Assembly (NCBI RefSeq): GCF_014652515.1
Contig: NZ_BMYY01000001.1
Span: 366,822 to 430,821 of the forward strand
Reading direction: 5' to 3'
Length of the DNA stretch: 64,000 nucleotides
Source: Bacterioplanes sanyensis
Lineage (GTDB): Bacteria > Pseudomonadota > Gammaproteobacteria > Pseudomonadales > Oceanobacteraceae
Part shown: in pieces, positions 27,587 through 36,104 of the stretch
Numbering within the stretch: position 1 is the stretch's first letter
Layout: each line of letters opens with the position of its first letter
Notes under the pieces: generated by a model
Seen by the model: the letters and a program-made list of their open reading frames with translations, nothing else
The model's database searches: none
What the model was told of the DNA's origin: nothing
Translations under genes and position numbers: made by a program

Positions 27587-28750
27587 ATGCGTTATTTTGC
27601 ATTGCCAGATTTAGGGGAAGGTTTGCAAGAAGCCGAAATCGTTGAATGGTACGTCAGCGAGGGCGATACCGTGGCCATTGACCAGCCGTTGGTCGCGGTC
27701 GAGACCGATAAAGCCATCGTCGACGTGCCCAGTCCCCAAGCCGGCACCATTGGCCAGTGCTTTGCCGCCGTTGGCGACAGCGTCAATGTCGGTGAGCCGC
27801 TGGTGGAATTCAAGGGGGCAGGGGCCGACGACAAGCACAGCGAGCAAACATCTGGTACCGACAAGGCGACGGTGGTGGGGGAGCTGCCGCAGGATGCGGC
27901 GGTAAAAGAGGATCGCTTTACCATTGGTGCTGCGCCAACCGCAGCGACCGGCGTTCGCGCTTCTCCCAGTGTGCGGGCACTGGCGCGGCGCTTAGGCGTG
28001 GAGCTCAGTGGCGTGGCGGGGAGTGGCGCAGATGGCCGCATTACGGCGGAAGACGTTGAGCGTGCTGGGCGTGTAAATGCTAGCCATGGGCCGAGTCAGT
28101 CTCTGTCGGGCGTGCGCAAATCCATGGCCAAAAACATGGCGCGTGCTCACGCGTCTGTGGTTCCTGTCACCTTATTTGATGAAGCCGACGTGACAGAATG
28201 GCAGGCTCAAGAAGACATCACGGTGCGTTTGTTGCAGGCGATTGCCGCGGCGTGTCAGGCCGAGCCGCAGCTTAACGCTTGGTTTGATGACCAGCAACTG
28301 CGACTGTTGCAGCAAGTGGATGTTGGCATTGCCGTGGACACTGAACAGGGGTTGTTTGTGCCTGTGTTGCGCGACGTAGCACAGCGACCAGCCGAGGATC
28401 TGCGGGCTGGGCTGGCTCGATTACGTGACGATGTGAAAAATCGCAGCATCCCGCCGGAAGAGCTCCGCGGTGCCACCATCACGCTGTCGAACTACGGTTC
28501 ATTGGCCGGTAGCAGCCAAGCGGCTGGCAGCTTTGGCACCCCGATTGTGGTGCCCCCCACCGTGGCAATCGTCGGCGCGGGGCGTATTCAGGAAAAGCCG
28601 ATGGTCAGCATGGGAGAGCTGTACGCTGGCAAGACACTGCCATTGTCGCTGACTTTTGACCATCGTGTGGTGACTGGCGGTGAGGCGTCACGCTTTTTGG
28701 GTGCGTTAATCGCCGACTTGCAGCGCGAGCCGGCGGTGATTGATCGCTAG
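27587..28750 (+). CDS. bkdB: Branched-chain 2-oxoacid dehydrogenase E2 (lipoamide acyltransferase)
   Basis: 387 residues: one N-terminal lipoyl domain (lipoyl-Lys in VETDKAIVDVPSP near residue 45), a peripheral subunit-binding domain (ASPSVRALARRLGVELSGV, SGADGRITAEDVER), and a C-terminal acyltransferase domain. The active-site region reads LTFDHRVVTGGEASRF. The catalytic His is present, but the Asp of the usual DHRxxDG is replaced by Thr; I believe similar TGG variants exist in some proteobacterial E2 proteins. E2 is the core that transfers the branched acyl group to CoA. No E3 (lipoamide dehydrogenase) gene follows, so E3 must come from elsewhere. Its TAG stop starts an inverted repeat. Confidence 0.93.
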   Translation: MRYFALPDLGEGLQEAEIVEWYVSEGDTVAIDQPLVAVETDKAIVDVPSPQAGTIGQCFAAVGDSVNVGEPLVEFKGAGADDKHSEQTSGTDKATVVGELPQDAAVKEDRFTIGAAPTAATGVRASPSVRALARRLGVELSGVAGSGADGRITAEDVERAGRVNASHGPSQSLSGVRKSMAKNMARAHASVVPVTLFDEADVTEWQAQEDITVRLLQAIAAACQAEPQLNAWFDDQQLRLLQQVDVGIAVDTEQGLFVPVLRDVAQRPAEDLRAGLARLRDDVKNRSIPPEELRGATITLSNYGSLAGSSQAAGSFGTPIVVPPTVAIVGAGRIQEKPMVSMGELYAGKTLPLSLTFDHRVVTGGEASRFLGALIADLQREPAVIDR

Positions 28751-28790
28751 TGTCCTGAATCAGAAGTTCGCATGCTTTCTCAGAACACTA
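28748..28790. repeat. Inverted repeat joining two convergent stop codons
   Basis: Arms TAGTGTcCTGA (28748-28758) and TCAGaACACTA (28780-28790), 11 bases with one mismatch and a 21-base loop. The left arm contains the stop codon of the E2 gene and the right arm the stop of the reverse-strand neighbour. No T-run. It could be a bidirectional hairpin or a very small TA-flanked element. Confidence 0.6.
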
Positions 28791-29246
28791 ATCATGATCA
28801 CTGTGTTGAAAACTGTCACTGCCATGTTCGCCGGCCCAGGCCAGCAGCATGGCGTGCACGCGCTCGTCACAGGTCATTTGCTGCAAATCATTAAGGCCAT
28901 TTTCTGCACGAATCAGCTCTAAGCTGGACTCGCGCTGACAGGCGTCATAGAGTCGATCTAACATGCATTCTACTTGCTCCACATCATCGGTCATTACCTG
29001 GCTGATTTGCAGGTCTTCCTCCAGCTCCCTAATGACCGACCAGCAAGTCTCACCGCGCTGATACAGGGTATCTGGGCTGATGCCGTGCAGGTCCGTTAGG
29101 GCGTAATCCCAGTCGTGCCAATCATCCTCGGGCTGAATCAACGTGGTTTTAATGCGGCCATCGCTGAGACTCCAGGCGATGGCGATAGGGTGGCCATTGT
29201 CCTCCCAGGAGCTGGCATCAATGGCAATAAACTGTGGTGCAATCAT
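28788..29246 (-). CDS. Unknown protein, possibly a degenerate DEDD-type exonuclease
   Basis: 152 residues from ATG 29246, chosen for AGGGGAAC upstream and because the fold-like region begins there (MIAPQFIAIDASSWEDNG). The pattern hydrophobic strand with Asp, second strand (PIAIAWSLSDGRIKTTLI), PEDDWHDWDY and LHGIS resembles the start of DnaQ/exonuclease-I-like proteins, where the loop before the Trp reads DxE. Here the third residue is Ser instead of Glu, and the later Asp/His motifs are not obvious, so nuclease activity is doubtful. The C-terminal third is helical and acidic. Convergent with E2. I cannot name a family with confidence. Confidence 0.65.
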   Translation of the reverse strand: MIAPQFIAIDASSWEDNGHPIAIAWSLSDGRIKTTLIQPEDDWHDWDYALTDLHGISPDTLYQRGETCWSVIRELEEDLQISQVMTDDVEQVECMLDRLYDACQRESSLELIRAENGLNDLQQMTCDERVHAMLLAWAGEHGSDSFQHSDHD

Positions 29247-29374
29247 GGGTTGTTCCCCTGGCTGGTGATGGAGCGGCGCCAGTGTGCGAGGGAGTGAGGG
29301 CGTGGTCAAGTCTGTGCAGCGCTACCCGTGACTCGGATGCCCAGCCTGTCAGCGCTGCTGCGGTTAACGCTGCG

Positions 29375-29629
29375 TTAGGATGGCCGAATATCGGCCTCTT
29401 GGCGCAGCAAGGCATCGAGTGTGTCGACCACCTCGGCCCAGTCGGAATCTTGTTCCAGTGCTTCTTGCAAAAAGCTGCGCTGCGCCGCACTGAAAAAGGG
29501 TAAATCCACCAATGCCGCGCCTGGGGCGATGGGTTTGTGCTGCTCTAAAAAGCGTTCAATGCCTTCATCGCTATTGTCCAGGCCCAGTTGCGAAAACAGG
29601 GCGGGCAGGTCGTGAGCTGAGGTATCCAT
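29375..29629 (-). CDS. DUF2789 family protein
   Basis: 84 residues starting MDTSAHDLPALFSQLGLDNS after GGGAG. It carries the DUF2789 pattern: a first helix with LFSQLGL, IERFLEQHKPIAPG, LPFFSAAQRSFLQEAL, and DWAEVVDTLDALLRQEA. Small soluble helical protein of unknown function, widespread in Pseudomonas-type gammaproteobacteria. It lies between two unrelated genes on the same strand, 22 bases downstream of the desaturase stop, so the desaturase and it may be co-transcribed. Confidence 0.88.
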   Translation of the reverse strand: MDTSAHDLPALFSQLGLDNSDEGIERFLEQHKPIAPGAALVDLPFFSAAQRSFLQEALEQDSDWAEVVDTLDALLRQEADIRPS

Positions 29630-29650
29630 GCAAGTCTCCCGGTGGCGTGT

Positions 29651-30751
29651 TTAGTGGAAGTCTAGAAGCGCTGCGTCAGTCTGCAATGACGGCCGCCCCA
29701 GCTGGCGAAGGTGGCGAAAATGTCCAGCAAGCGCGGCACCTAAGCTGGCATAGCGTCTGACTCGCAATTCGCCTTGCTGCTCGAGTGATAGCAGCAGGCC
29801 ATGGATGGCTGGATAGTGAACATGGGAAATCCGCGGAAACAAATGGTGTTCCAGTTGAAAATTCAGACCACCCAATGCCCAGGTTAGCCAACGGCTATCG
29901 GTCGCGAAGTCTACGGTGGTGCGCAACTGATGGTGGGCCCAGTCATCACTCAGCTGGCCATGGCTAACTGGGGGAAAGTCCGCTTGGTCCACCACATGAG
30001 CCAGCTGAAATACAATGGCGAAGACGCTGCCCAACACCGCATGCATTAGTAAGAAGCCGGCCACCGTAGCTGACCAGCCCAGCCATTGCGCGGGAAGCCA
30101 CAAATACAGCAGCAGGTATAGAGCTTTTGAGAGCCAGAACTCGATATGGTCCCAGCGCGTCAGTGCATGGCTGAAAGGGCGTTGCCCAATTTTTTGGCGC
30201 CAATAGGCTTTGTAGTCCAGTACAAAAAACCAGAACAGGCTGGTCAGTGGGTACAGCAGCCAAACATACCAATGCTGCCAGCGATGGAAGCGGTAATGAG
30301 GTTGGTGTGGGCTCATTCGTAGCAGCCCCATGGCATCGATGTCTTCATCCAGACCATCCACATTGGTGAAGCTGTGATGATTGCGGTTGTGCTTTTGGGC
30401 CCAGTAAAAGCGGTTGCTACCAATCAGATTAAAGCTGCTGGCAGCGAGGCGATTCAGCCAGCTGCGCGAGCTGAAGGAGGCGTGCGCACCGTCGTGCATG
30501 ATGTTAAAGCCGACCAGCGCCGTGGCCAGACCATGCAGTGGCCACCACAGCCAATGCCAGTGTGGCAGCAGTGCTAGCAAGGCATAGCTGCTGACATACA
30601 GCACTAAAACAATGGCGGCTTTGCGCCACAGCTTAATGTTGCCTGTTTTAGTGTGCTGTTGCCGTTGGAGTAAATCGCTGACCTGATCAGATAAGTGCTG
30701 ATAAAACTGGCGGTCAGTCGGTGCGAAGCGAACCTGGGTCATAGTGAGCAT
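29651..30751 (-). CDS. Membrane fatty acid desaturase (DesA/linoleoyl-CoA-like)
   Basis: 366 residues with the three histidine clusters of front-end or delta-12-type desaturases: HDGAH (after VGFNIM), HNRNHH (in FYWAQKHNRNHHSF), and QLEHH near the C-terminus (GGLNFQLEHHLFPRISH). Hydrophobic helices flank these. It uses a diiron centre, oxygen and an electron donor to insert a double bond into a lipid-bound or CoA-bound chain. Start at ATG 30751 or 30742 (MTQVRFAPTDR); neither has a strong ribosome binding site. An AraC regulator gene lies 55 bases upstream on the same strand and may control it. Confidence 0.9.
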   Translation of the reverse strand: MLTMTQVRFAPTDRQFYQHLSDQVSDLLQRQQHTKTGNIKLWRKAAIVLVLYVSSYALLALLPHWHWLWWPLHGLATALVGFNIMHDGAHASFSSRSWLNRLAASSFNLIGSNRFYWAQKHNRNHHSFTNVDGLDEDIDAMGLLRMSPHQPHYRFHRWQHWYVWLLYPLTSLFWFFVLDYKAYWRQKIGQRPFSHALTRWDHIEFWLSKALYLLLYLWLPAQWLGWSATVAGFLLMHAVLGSVFAIVFQLAHVVDQADFPPVSHGQLSDDWAHHQLRTTVDFATDSRWLTWALGGLNFQLEHHLFPRISHVHYPAIHGLLLSLEQQGELRVRRYASLGAALAGHFRHLRQLGRPSLQTDAALLDFH

Positions 30752-30806
30752 TTCTTATTGTTGTGGCGCTATCCTAGCGATATTGGTACACGGGTACAAA
30801 TGCAAG

Positions 30807-31826
30807 CTAGTTTTCAAAGCCGGATTGCTGTTGTCGAAAGTGGCGCGGTGATACAGCCAGCCAGCGGCGAAAGGCACGGCCAAAATTAGAAGGGTCGTTA
30901 TACCCTAGGCGGTGAGCAATCTGGTCGATGCTGAGCGGTGTATTTTGCAAATAGTGCATGGCCAGTTGGCAACGTGCGCTTTCCACCATTTGTTGGTAAC
31001 TGGTGAGGAGTTCTGCCATTTGTCGGTTGACGGTCCTAGGGCTGCTGCTGAGTTGCCCTGCGAGCATCGCTAAGGTAGGAAAAACCTGTTGTTGCAATAG
31101 CTGTGAACGCACGCGTGTGGCCAGGTCTTGTTGTACTGCCATGGCACTGAGATGAGCCTCGCACTCCACCTCAGCTTGGCGGCGGTTGAGCAGGCTTACA
31201 CCTGTGATTGGGCGAGTAATTAGATCAATGGGCAGGCATAGCGCATTGCGTGGTTGGTTAAAGGCGACAGCCAGTTGTAGCTGTTCTTCGTAGCGCAATG
31301 TCAGGGTTTGAGGGGATTCTTTGAGCTGTACCAAAGCGGGAAGCGCATCGTCACCGCCTAAATCACGCAGCAGCGTCGTTAGCAGTGCCAGTAAGTAGTG
31401 CTGAGCGAAGCTAGAGACGACGGGCATGTTACCGCTTTGGTGAATCTCTATAATCAGCTGATCCTCATGCTGCAGGCAACGGAACTTGCCCAACAAGCTG
31501 AAGTTATTGACGTAGCGTATCAACCAACTGAAGGCATTTTCCCAAGTGCTGGCGGCATGAAACACCTGTCCAGCAAACCCACGTAGCGCTAATGGAATGC
31601 GAGCACCATGAATGAGCCCGAGTAATGGCTCTTCGGTTACAGATACAACCTTATGAATAACGCGCTGTAGCACTGCTCCGGTAGCCATGCCGGTTAGCTG
31701 CAATTGCGTGGGTGAGATCTCGGTGGTAGGTGCGCCTAGTGCATGCAGTGTTTCAATTAAATAATTCAGATGCTGCTGCGCCAAGCGTGATGGTTGCTTA
31801 TTTAGCGATGATGGTGAGACGTTCAT
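30807..31826 (-). CDS. AraC family transcriptional regulator
   Basis: 339 residues. Two-part architecture as in OruR/ArgR-like AraC proteins: an N-terminal effector region with LGLIHGARIPLALRGFAGQV and a C-terminal double helix-turn-helix, including FPTLAMLAGQLSSSPRTVNR, ARCQLAMHYLQNTPLSIDQI and AHRLGYNDPSNFGRAFRRW followed by SPRHFRQQ. The Asp-Pro-Ser-Asn-Phe version of the second helix is typical of this subfamily, which often governs lipid or hydrocarbon genes. Its position directly upstream of a desaturase and divergent from fadD suggests it controls lipid metabolism; the inducer is unknown. Confidence 0.93.
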   Translation of the reverse strand: MNVSPSSLNKQPSRLAQQHLNYLIETLHALGAPTTEISPTQLQLTGMATGAVLQRVIHKVVSVTEEPLLGLIHGARIPLALRGFAGQVFHAASTWENAFSWLIRYVNNFSLLGKFRCLQHEDQLIIEIHQSGNMPVVSSFAQHYLLALLTTLLRDLGGDDALPALVQLKESPQTLTLRYEEQLQLAVAFNQPRNALCLPIDLITRPITGVSLLNRRQAEVECEAHLSAMAVQQDLATRVRSQLLQQQVFPTLAMLAGQLSSSPRTVNRQMAELLTSYQQMVESARCQLAMHYLQNTPLSIDQIAHRLGYNDPSNFGRAFRRWLAVSPRHFRQQQSGFEN

Positions 31827-31920
31827 TTCAGAGCTGCATGACGTGAAATGACAGAAAGTGTTACAGGTTATGCTCTTTCCCTCAATGCGCCTTTAGTTCA
31901 TAGTTCTGGCTTGGGCTTGG

Positions 31921-31949
31921 TTGCACACTAACAAGGCGCAGAGTTTAAT
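31921..31949 (+). promoter_or_regulatory. Candidate sigma-70 promoter for fadD
   Basis: TTGCAC (31921-31926), exactly 17 bases, then TTTAAT (31944-31949). Both hexamers are five of six or four of six matches to consensus. The predicted start near 31957 leaves a leader of about 160 bases before fadD. The rest of the 293-base spacer shows nothing else I can name. Confidence 0.5.
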
Positions 31950-32119
31950 AAAAACACTAGCGAGTCAGTGCTTACACATACAGGTCTGCCCCCGTGCTGC
32001 GAATGGCTGGCTGTCACCGACGAGTGCGGCAGTAGTGGCAAGCGCGGGTAGGTAATAGTCTGGGACTGACCGCCAAAGGCCCTGACAAAAACAACAACAG
32101 AACCATGGGAGACTGAGCT

Positions 32120-33844
32120 GTGGATGCTTCATTCTGGGATGGAAAGCGCGCCCCTGGCGTGCCAGATACGATTGATCTGAGCGAGTTTAATGCCGTTGTA
32201 GAGGTGATCGAAGGGGCGATGCAACGCTATGCTGACCGCCCGGCGTTTACCAGCATTAATTACACTCTGACATACCGTCAAATTGACGAATACAGTGCTG
32301 CTTTTGCCGCCTATTTACAAAATTATACCAACTTGAAGCCCGGTGATCGCATTGCTATTCAAATGCCCAATATTTTGCAATTCCCCATTGCAATGTATGG
32401 GGCATTGCGTGCGGGGCTAGTAGTGGTTAACACGAATCCACTCTACACCGAGCGAGAAATGCTGCACCAGTTTAACGATTCAGGTGCTAAAGCACTCGTC
32501 TGCATGGACGTGTTTGCGCGCTCGGTGCAAAACATCAAAGCCGATACCGGTCTTGAGCACATTATTGTGACCAGCCTGGCCGACATGTTGCCATTGCTGA
32601 AGCGTACGGTGATTAACGCCGCCGCGCGTTACATTAAAAAAATGGTACCTGCCTACTCTTTGCCTGAAGCGATATCCTTCCGCAAAGCGTTAGCTCAGGG
32701 ACAACAAGCGGGTCCGCATCAAGCCAATTACATTCGTGACCCTGATGCGACCATTATTCTGCAATACACAGGCGGCACTACTGGTGTTGCTAAAGGTGCA
32801 GAGCTGACCAATCGTAACTTAGTTGCCAATATGCTGCAGGCCAAAGCGCAGCTCAGTCAGCAAGACGAGCATGGACAAACGATCAAGCCAGCCGACGGGG
32901 CCAAAATTGTTGCACCCTTGCCGCTATATCATATCTATTCATTTACTGTGCATTTAATGGCGCTGTTTAATATGGGCGACCATAGTATTTTGATCGCCAA
33001 CCCGCGCGATACCAATATGTTTGTGCGCATGATAAAACCGCATCAATTAACCGGTTTTATCGGTCTCAACACTTTGTTTGTGTCGCTGATGCAGCACCCT
33101 GAATTTGCACAATGTGACTTTTCCAAGTTGAAATTGACGTTATCGGGTGGCACCGCGTTGATGGATGACACCGCACGGCGCTGGAAAGAGCTGACCGGTT
33201 GCGGCATCTCTGAAGCTTATGGTCTGACAGAGTGTTCACCGGCCGTGACGATGAACCCAGCCGGTGGCCTGGAGCGCATGGGAACCGTCGGTCAGGCCGT
33301 ACCGGCGACAGCGTTGAAATGCATTGATGACCAAGGTAATGAAGTGCCCATCGGTGAGCGCGGTGAACTGTGTGTGCAGGGCCCACAAGTAATGAAAGGT
33401 TACTGGAATCGTCCGGAGGCCACCGCTGAAAGCTTTACTCCAGATGGTAAGTGGTTCCGCACTGGGGATGTAGCCATTATTGATGATGACGGCTTCGTTA
33501 GCATTGTGGATCGAATTAAAGACATGATTTTGGTGTCTGGTTTTAATGTATATCCCAATGAGATTGAAGATGTTGTGGCCAATCATCCGGCGGTAGAAAA
33601 TTGTGCTGCGATTGGCGTTCCTGACGATAAGACCGGTGAGGCTGTTAAGTTATTTGTCATTGCTAGTGATCCAAATGTTACGGTTGATGACCTTCGTGCT
33701 TATTGCCGAGAAAATCTGACAGCTTATAAAATCCCTCGTCACATTGAGTTCCGTGAAGAGTTGCCGATGACTCCGGTAGGTAAAATCTTGCGGCGTGAGC
33801 TGAAAGATGAAGAAGAGGCGAAGCGAGAAGCCGAGCCTGCCTGA
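32120..33844 (+). CDS. fadD: Long-chain-fatty-acid--CoA ligase
   Basis: 574 residues from GTG 32120 (GGGAGACT upstream). Adenylate-forming enzyme motifs: ILQYTGGTTGVAKGAELTN (P-loop), SEAYGLTECSPAVTMNP, the DRIKDMILVSGFNVYPNEIE hinge, and the C-terminal catalytic Lys in LPMTPVGKILRRELKDEE. The N-terminal FADD-type start MDASFWDGKRAPGVPDTIDL and length fit E. coli-type FadD. It activates long-chain fatty acids to acyl-CoA for beta-oxidation and the desaturases. A terminator follows. Confidence 0.95.
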   Translation: MDASFWDGKRAPGVPDTIDLSEFNAVVEVIEGAMQRYADRPAFTSINYTLTYRQIDEYSAAFAAYLQNYTNLKPGDRIAIQMPNILQFPIAMYGALRAGLVVVNTNPLYTEREMLHQFNDSGAKALVCMDVFARSVQNIKADTGLEHIIVTSLADMLPLLKRTVINAAARYIKKMVPAYSLPEAISFRKALAQGQQAGPHQANYIRDPDATIILQYTGGTTGVAKGAELTNRNLVANMLQAKAQLSQQDEHGQTIKPADGAKIVAPLPLYHIYSFTVHLMALFNMGDHSILIANPRDTNMFVRMIKPHQLTGFIGLNTLFVSLMQHPEFAQCDFSKLKLTLSGGTALMDDTARRWKELTGCGISEAYGLTECSPAVTMNPAGGLERMGTVGQAVPATALKCIDDQGNEVPIGERGELCVQGPQVMKGYWNRPEATAESFTPDGKWFRTGDVAIIDDDGFVSIVDRIKDMILVSGFNVYPNEIEDVVANHPAVENCAAIGVPDDKTGEAVKLFVIASDPNVTVDDLRAYCRENLTAYKIPRHIEFREELPMTPVGKILRRELKDEEEAKREAEPA

Positions 33845-33943
33845 TGGTTGATGATGCCGGCTCTGTGCCGTCACCAGCTGTGCTGGTAGGTCAGAGCTGG
33901 GTCAAATGACTCAGTGCTTTGTGAGTTAATATCGCCAATCAGC

Positions 33944-33967
33944 AACGCGCCGTTCAGGCGCGTTTTT
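33944..33967. terminator. Rho-independent terminator after fadD
   Basis: AACGCGCC / GGCGCGTT with loop GTTCA, followed by T residues. It lies just before the stop codon of the convergent sensor gene, so it may serve both strands. Confidence 0.85.
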
Positions 33968-35753
33968 ATCGGCTGGATAAGCTGAACTGTAAGTCCATGA
34001 TCAGTGTGTGTGTTGTTTTCTCTGCTGTTGGCGTCTCCTGTTGCCACTGGCACTTTAAATCCCCCATTAAGCGGTTTTCGGCAATATGTTGTGCCAGTGT
34101 AAAGCCATATGGCTCTTGCCGGTGATTTGATAACGTTTGCTTAACTTGAATAAAACCAGAGCGACCGTCGGTACCCGCTTTGATCATGAGTTGTTGTAGC
34201 TGTGGCCAGTTTTCCTCTGGTACTAGCAACTCCAATACAAAAGAAAATAACTCAGCATTTTCCTCCAGCACCAAGGATAAAGGCAAATCAGCGGATTTTT
34301 CTTTGACGGGAATGGTTGTGAGCCAGCGCTGCAAATGCAGGGATAAGTCCATTGTTTGAGTGTGATCGTCGATAATGATGTGTAAATAACGCTGAAAAAT
34401 ATCTAACCTGGTTGGGTGCTGTTGCTGGTGCAGCGTTAGTTCTTGTAGCAGTAGCCGGTTTAAGCTGTTGTGGCGTTGATTACTGAGTTGGGTTCGACAG
34501 CGCTCCAGTTGCTGCGATAGGCGTTGCATGGATAACTTGGCACGCATTTGCTCGTCGTACAGTTCCTCGGTGCGTTTGGCTACCTTATTTTCGAGGTTAA
34601 TGGTGAGCTCTTCGGCTTGCTGACTGGCGATATGTTGTTGGGTTTTATTGACCATGCAAATTAAAATATTAGCGGGTCGATTTTCTTGGTAGTCAGTGAT
34701 TTGAAACGTCATATCAACGTAGCATAACTCGTCTCGTTTGTTGAATATCTGGTAGGTATCAAATACTCGTGGAATACGCCCATAGAGTAGTTGGTGTAGT
34801 CGCTCTTGCTGCTCGGTAGCATCGGGGCCGTTGATGAGAGACAGCAGCATTTCCATCGGATGCGGAATCTGTTCCAACTCCAAGCGGGTGAGCCCCAAGT
34901 GCGTAGCAAAATGACTGTTCGCGTCAAATTGATCTTGCTCGGTGTTGTATTCGCATAAACCTAATGCAGCGTTGTCGATGGCAACGGCCAGCTTTTCTTT
35001 GGTGTTTTTCAGCTCTTGCGTCGCAGCCTGCTCGCGTATGACATCTTGCTGCAACTTAAGTCGCATTTGGTTGATGGCGTCAGCGACATCATTAAGCTCA
35101 TCTGCCTTCCCTCTAATCAGGGAAAGATCCAGGGGATGCTCTAACTGGTGCAGTGAAAATTGTCCGGCCCACTCTGACATGCGCTGTAAGCGCCGAGTTA
35201 GTAAGCGGTTTACAATGAATAGAATAAAAATCGAAACAGAAAAGGTTTTAATAAATTGTGTCACTAAAATATTAATGGCTTTGCTTTTTAATTCAGAAAA
35301 TAGTGTGGTGTAGTCAATATCAATGTGAAGCGTACCTAAGTTGAACTCGCGCTCGTTGCTTTGAAAGAAAACCTGAATGTCGTGGCGGATATCAGCACCT
35401 TGCATGACATCTCCGGCAGAAAATAGGGTGCCATCGGAGGACTCGATAAACACATAGGCGACACCAGGAAAGTTGAGGATGCCGGTAAGCTGAGCTTCCA
35501 GCTGGGGAATATCAAAATTCCATAAGCTGTAGCTGATGCTATCAAGGTAGCTGCTACGAATTTGGTGGATATTCTGATCATAACTACTCAGACCGCGCTT
35601 ATAGTCGCTAAATAGAATAAACGCCGTTGTCGCCAGTGTGACCAAGAAACTAAATGCCAGAATATAAGATAACAGGCGCCGTCCGATACGTGAGCCGACT
35701 TGTGCATTGGGGCGGTGCTGTTGCTCGTGATCTTCGCTTTGCTGTGCCGTCAC
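33966..35753 (-). CDS. HAMP/PAS sensor protein with degenerate histidine-kinase end
   Basis: 595 residues, GTG start 35753 preceded by AGGG. Membrane helices at about 27-48 and 160-182 flank a periplasmic sensor with the DSISYSLWNFDIPQLEAQL segment often seen in sensor kinases. Then HAMP (ADELNDVADAINQMRLKL), a PAS domain (about 260-375: AVIDNAALGLCEY-like start, with DTYQIFNKRDELCYVDMTFQ), a coiled coil with NLENKVAKRTEELYDEQ, and a C-terminal region that resembles an ATPase domain only in outline (PYGFTLAQHIAENRLMGDLK looks like the G2 and following helix). No H-box phospho-His, N-box Asn or G1 DxGxG can be made out. Probably a pseudokinase or protein-interaction sensor. No response regulator is adjacent. 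Confidence 0.75.
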   Translation of the reverse strand: MTAQQSEDHEQQHRPNAQVGSRIGRRLLSYILAFSFLVTLATTAFILFSDYKRGLSSYDQNIHQIRSSYLDSISYSLWNFDIPQLEAQLTGILNFPGVAYVFIESSDGTLFSAGDVMQGADIRHDIQVFFQSNEREFNLGTLHIDIDYTTLFSELKSKAINILVTQFIKTFSVSIFILFIVNRLLTRRLQRMSEWAGQFSLHQLEHPLDLSLIRGKADELNDVADAINQMRLKLQQDVIREQAATQELKNTKEKLAVAIDNAALGLCEYNTEQDQFDANSHFATHLGLTRLELEQIPHPMEMLLSLINGPDATEQQERLHQLLYGRIPRVFDTYQIFNKRDELCYVDMTFQITDYQENRPANILICMVNKTQQHIASQQAEELTINLENKVAKRTEELYDEQMRAKLSMQRLSQQLERCRTQLSNQRHNSLNRLLLQELTLHQQQHPTRLDIFQRYLHIIIDDHTQTMDLSLHLQRWLTTIPVKEKSADLPLSLVLEENAELFSFVLELLVPEENWPQLQQLMIKAGTDGRSGFIQVKQTLSNHRQEPYGFTLAQHIAENRLMGDLKCQWQQETPTAEKTTHTLIMDLQFSLSSR

Positions 35754-35973
35754 ATGAATGCCCTAGTCACGCAATGAATGGATTCGGTACCCTTGGCTCA
35801 ATCGATGCCACACGTCGCTAACACCAACGGTGCTGTACAGTTGGGCGCCAAAGCGATTGTGTTTTTACTATAGCTCTGATGCGGTAAACGGCCAGATTGC
35901 AGCTGGGCTTAACGGCTCTGCATGAAATAGTTATGCCATGTTAGGGGGTAATGAGTGGTATCAGGGGACAATC

Positions 35974-35987
35974 TTGATCTGTCACAA
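35974..35987 (+). promoter_or_regulatory. Degenerate FNR/Anr-like box upstream of ompW
   Basis: TTGAT-CTGT-CACAA: a perfect left half and a weaker right half, exactly 50 bases upstream of the consensus box at 36024. It could be a second activator or repressor site. Confidence 0.35.
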
Positions 35988-36023
35988 CAAAAAAACAGCC
36001 CAGAGCGGATGCACTGAAATGGC

Positions 36024-36037
36024 TTGATCTGCATCAA
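36024..36037 (+). promoter_or_regulatory. Consensus FNR/Anr box of ompW promoter
   Basis: TTGAT-CTGC-ATCAA, a perfect match to the FNR/Anr consensus TTGAT-N4-ATCAA. Its centre lies about 41 bases before the start predicted from the -10 at 36059, which is class II activator geometry. Confidence 0.8.
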
Positions 36038-36058
36038 AACAGGGCAATGGTGGCCGGC

Positions 36059-36064
36059 TATTCT
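36059..36064 (+). promoter_or_regulatory. -10 element of ompW promoter
   Basis: TATTCT, 21 bases after the FNR/Anr box and consistent with a transcription start near 36071, about 34 bases before the ompW start codon. Confidence 0.5.
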
Positions 36065-36104
36065 GAGCGCAACTTGATTGAGCACGAAACTTAAGGAGTG
36101 CGTA

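Larger units (their letters stand above)
35754..36104. other. Promoter region of ompW
   Basis: A 351-base spacer between the divergent sensor gene and ompW. It holds one consensus and one degraded FNR/Anr box, and a -10 hexamer in register, listed separately. I see nothing else recognisable near the sensor gene start. Confidence 0.6.
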
